Assembly: GCA_017432565.1 (NCBI GenBank)
Contig: JAFRIW010000028.1
Coordinates: 1-64,000, forward strand
Reading direction: 5' to 3'
Length of the DNA: 64,000 bases
Origin: Lachnospiraceae bacterium
GTDB lineage: Bacteria; Bacillota; Clostridia; Lachnospirales; Lachnospiraceae
Shown here: positions 62,331 to 64,000 of the stretch, in pieces
Numbering within the stretch: position 1 is the stretch's first letter
Layout of the letters: each line of letters begins with the position of its first letter
Notes under the pieces: generated by a model
Told to the model about the DNA's origin: nothing
Seen by the model: the letters and a program-made list of their open reading frames with translations, nothing else
Database searches by the model: none
Position numbers and translations under genes: made by a program

Positions 62331-64000
62331 TTATCTGATTTTCCCGATCTTTATCAGCTCCTCAGCCTGAGGTGCGCTCTTCCGGACAAAAACCGGCGGC
62401 TCCCCAATGGGTGCGGCGATCTTCACGATGCCGCCCTGATACTCTTTTCCGGTGAACAGATGCACCCACTCATCCTCCGGCAGATAAACCGTCCGTTCAT
62501 TCTTTCCCTGCGTGATCACAGGCGCGGCAAGAAGATCCCGGCCCAGCAGATATTCCTCAGACTCAGCATACGCCTTTTCTTCGTCATAGTGATAGAATAG
62601 CGGGCGCATGACCGGTGTTCCGGTTTCAGCCTCTTCCTCCATCAGGCTCTGCAGATACGGTCCCAGGGCCCTGTGCATCCTCGCGCAGTGTCCGAGGTGC
62701 GTAAGCAGCTCCTCGTCCGCGTCGAACTGTACGCTTCTGGAGGGCTGGTTTCCCTCGTGGAAGCGCATCAGCGGCGAGAAGACGTTCATCTCCTCCCAGC
62801 GCATCAGCAGCTCCTTCCCGCGCGTCATCTGCTGCATCGTGGTGTAGCCGCCCACATCCGAGTGGGAGACGCCGTACCCGCTCATGGCCAGTGACAGCGC
62901 CGCCGGGATGACGGAGCCGATGCCGTCGTCGACGGACCAGTCCACATGCTGATCGCCGTTCCACATCATGGTCGACCAGCGGATGGTCTCCGTAAAACCG
63001 GCCCGTGTGAAGAAAAACACCTCGCCGAGCTTACCGCATTCCTCCACGGCTTCCCGGTTCAGCTTTGCCCAGATCGCCGGCCACCGGTTGTGGAGAAGCT
63101 CCGGATCGCTCCCGTCGTACAGCACGGCATCGGTCGGGAGATACTCGCCGAAATCCGCCATCCAGCCGGCCATGCCGATGCCGATCATGTTCTTTTTAAT
63201 CAGCTCCTTGTACCAGGCGTACGCTTCCGGATTGGTCAGATCGATCATGGCCGCAGGGAAGGTGGTGATGGTCACCAGGTAATCCTCGCCGTCTCTGTTT
63301 TTCACACAGAAGCCGCGCTGTGCCGCTTCCCGGTAAATTTCTTTTTCAATCGCCAGGAACGGGTTGATATAGCCAAGAAACCGGACGCCCCGCTTCTTCC
63401 ACTTCGCGATCTGCTTCTTCAGATCCGGATACAGCTCGTTGTCGGCACACCAGTTCCACATGACCTGGTAGCCGAAGCCGGTTCTGCGGCATCCGCACCA
63501 GTCCTGGCTCCAGACGCCGGCCACCGGAATCCCGAACTGCTCACATTTTGCCAGCTTTTCATTGATGACTTCCGGGCCCTGCTGGATACCCAGAATCACG
63601 CCGTCATAGATCCAGTCCGGCAAAAGAGGAACCCGGCCCAGACGGTCCGAGATCTTTTTCGAAAGCTCCGTGAAGGAATCCGCCGCCTCCACTGTGATCT
63701 CCGCCTCCTGACGAAGCTCCAGCGTAATCAGCCCCGGCTTCGTAAAATCGAAGCGCATGAAGGACGAGCCGTCCACGTGCAGGTACCATTTATCCGATGA
63801 GACAAAAGTCGGCTGCGCGTAGTAGGATTCGTACCGGCTGAAGGCTCTTTTCTGCCGGGGGCGCGGACCGCGCTGTTCCCAGTCAGCCAGCTTTTTTTCG
63901 ATCCGGGCCGCATTCTGATGCTCGGCGACCCAGATGCGGACCTGCTGCCCTTTTAAGTCCCACTCGGAGAAGGTCTCTCCGCAGCCATAGTAATGCTCCG
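62331..64000 (-). CDS. GH31 YihQ-like alpha-glycosidase (5' partial)
   Basis: The gene runs off the window; about 556 residues are visible. It matches E. coli YihQ along its length: YYGCGETFSEWDLKG, AQPTFVSSDKWYLHVD, WSQDWCG, the nucleophile D in GWMADFGEYLPTD, and the acid/base D in HVDWSVDDGIGS. In sulfoquinovosidases the arginine and tryptophan of RVMW bind the sulfonate. Here the segment reads YQVMWNW, so the arginine is a glutamine while the tryptophan and both nearby glutamines (LGIQQG, WSQDW) remain. It is therefore likely an alpha-glucosidase-type relative, not a sulfoquinovosidase. Confidence 0.88.
   Translation of the reverse strand, partial: EHYYGCGETFSEWDLKGQQVRIWVAEHQNAARIEKKLADWEQRGPRPRQKRAFSRYESYYAQPTFVSSDKWYLHVDGSSFMRFDFTKPGLITLELRQEAEITVEAADSFTELSKKISDRLGRVPLLPDWIYDGVILGIQQGPEVINEKLAKCEQFGIPVAGVWSQDWCGCRRTGFGYQVMWNWCADNELYPDLKKQIAKWKKRGVRFLGYINPFLAIEKEIYREAAQRGFCVKNRDGEDYLVTITTFPAAMIDLTNPEAYAWYKELIKKNMIGIGMAGWMADFGEYLPTDAVLYDGSDPELLHNRWPAIWAKLNREAVEECGKLGEVFFFTRAGFTETIRWSTMMWNGDQHVDWSVDDGIGSVIPAALSLAMSGYGVSHSDVGGYTTMQQMTRGKELLMRWEEMNVFSPLMRFHEGNQPSRSVQFDADEELLTHLGHCARMHRALGPYLQSLMEEEAETGTPVMRPLFYHYDEEKAYAESEEYLLGRDLLAAPVITQGKNERTVYLPEDEWVHLFTGKEYQGGIVKIAAPIGEPPVFVRKSAPQAEELIKIGKIR

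Noticed and set aside
62331..64000. Calling the GH31 a sulfoquinovosidase
   Set aside because: The key sulfonate-binding arginine is a glutamine, and no sulfoquinovose catabolic genes are visible.

Overview
The window looks like a chromosomal polysaccharide and glycoside utilisation region of a gut-type Clostridia, most likely Lachnospiraceae. The reasons are AGGAGG-type ribosome sites, high-GC genes with AT-rich spacers, LplA/LplB/LplC-type sugar ABC transporters paired with YesM/YesN-type two-component systems, GPH-family sugar symporters, and two GH3 enzymes with swapped domain order, as known from Butyrivibrio and Ruminococcus. This placement is inferred from gene content only. No rRNA, tRNA or CRISPR array was seen. 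None of the glycoside hydrolases with a visible N-terminus has a signal peptide; only the two solute-binding lipoproteins are exported. The cell therefore appears to import oligosaccharides or glycosides and cut them inside.

Layout. 1-573: right end of an IS605-type (TnpB) element, then a small flavin-oxidoreductase-fold protein and a Uma2-type nuclease with a helix-turn-helix. 1504-13091: locus A. The ABC transporter operon (binding protein, two permeases, esterase, GH78-like enzyme, Old Yellow Enzyme-type reductase) is divergent from a YesM/YesN pair whose receiver lacks two conserved residues. 13117-21939: locus B. GPH symporter, GH28 and a second Old Yellow Enzyme-type reductase are divergent from an AraC regulator translationally coupled to a GH3. 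22344-39447: locus C. This holds GH78, esterases, GH35, a swapped-domain GH3, a second ABC transporter and a second YesM/YesN pair. 39423-46865: locus D, a catabolic operon of a fucose-isomerase-family enzyme, split transketolase, FGGY kinase and another swapped-domain GH3. 47590-60808: locus E. GPH symporter, TIM-barrel isomerase, GH2, GH1, GH106-like and GH43 are divergent from an AraC regulator and a hydrolase. 60851-64000: a third GPH symporter and a YihQ-like GH31, cut by the window edge.

Together the genes suggest breakdown of plant pectin side chains or plant glycosides: rhamnose, galacturonate, galactose, glucose, and arabinose or xylose links. Locus D has the enzyme set (isomerase, kinase, two-subunit transketolase) known for D-apiose catabolism, though the sugar is not proven. 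The two ene-reductases could reduce unsaturated aglycones released by the glycosidases.

The most unusual finding is a pair of AT-rich intergenic arrays, 22001-22291 and 47132-47422. Each has four 38-bp dyads of the form TTGTACYT-N22-ARGTACAA. Unit starts are spaced 74, 95 and 84 bp in both copies with no length change. All of these distances, and the 32 bp between half-sites, are close to whole DNA turns. I do not recognise this element.
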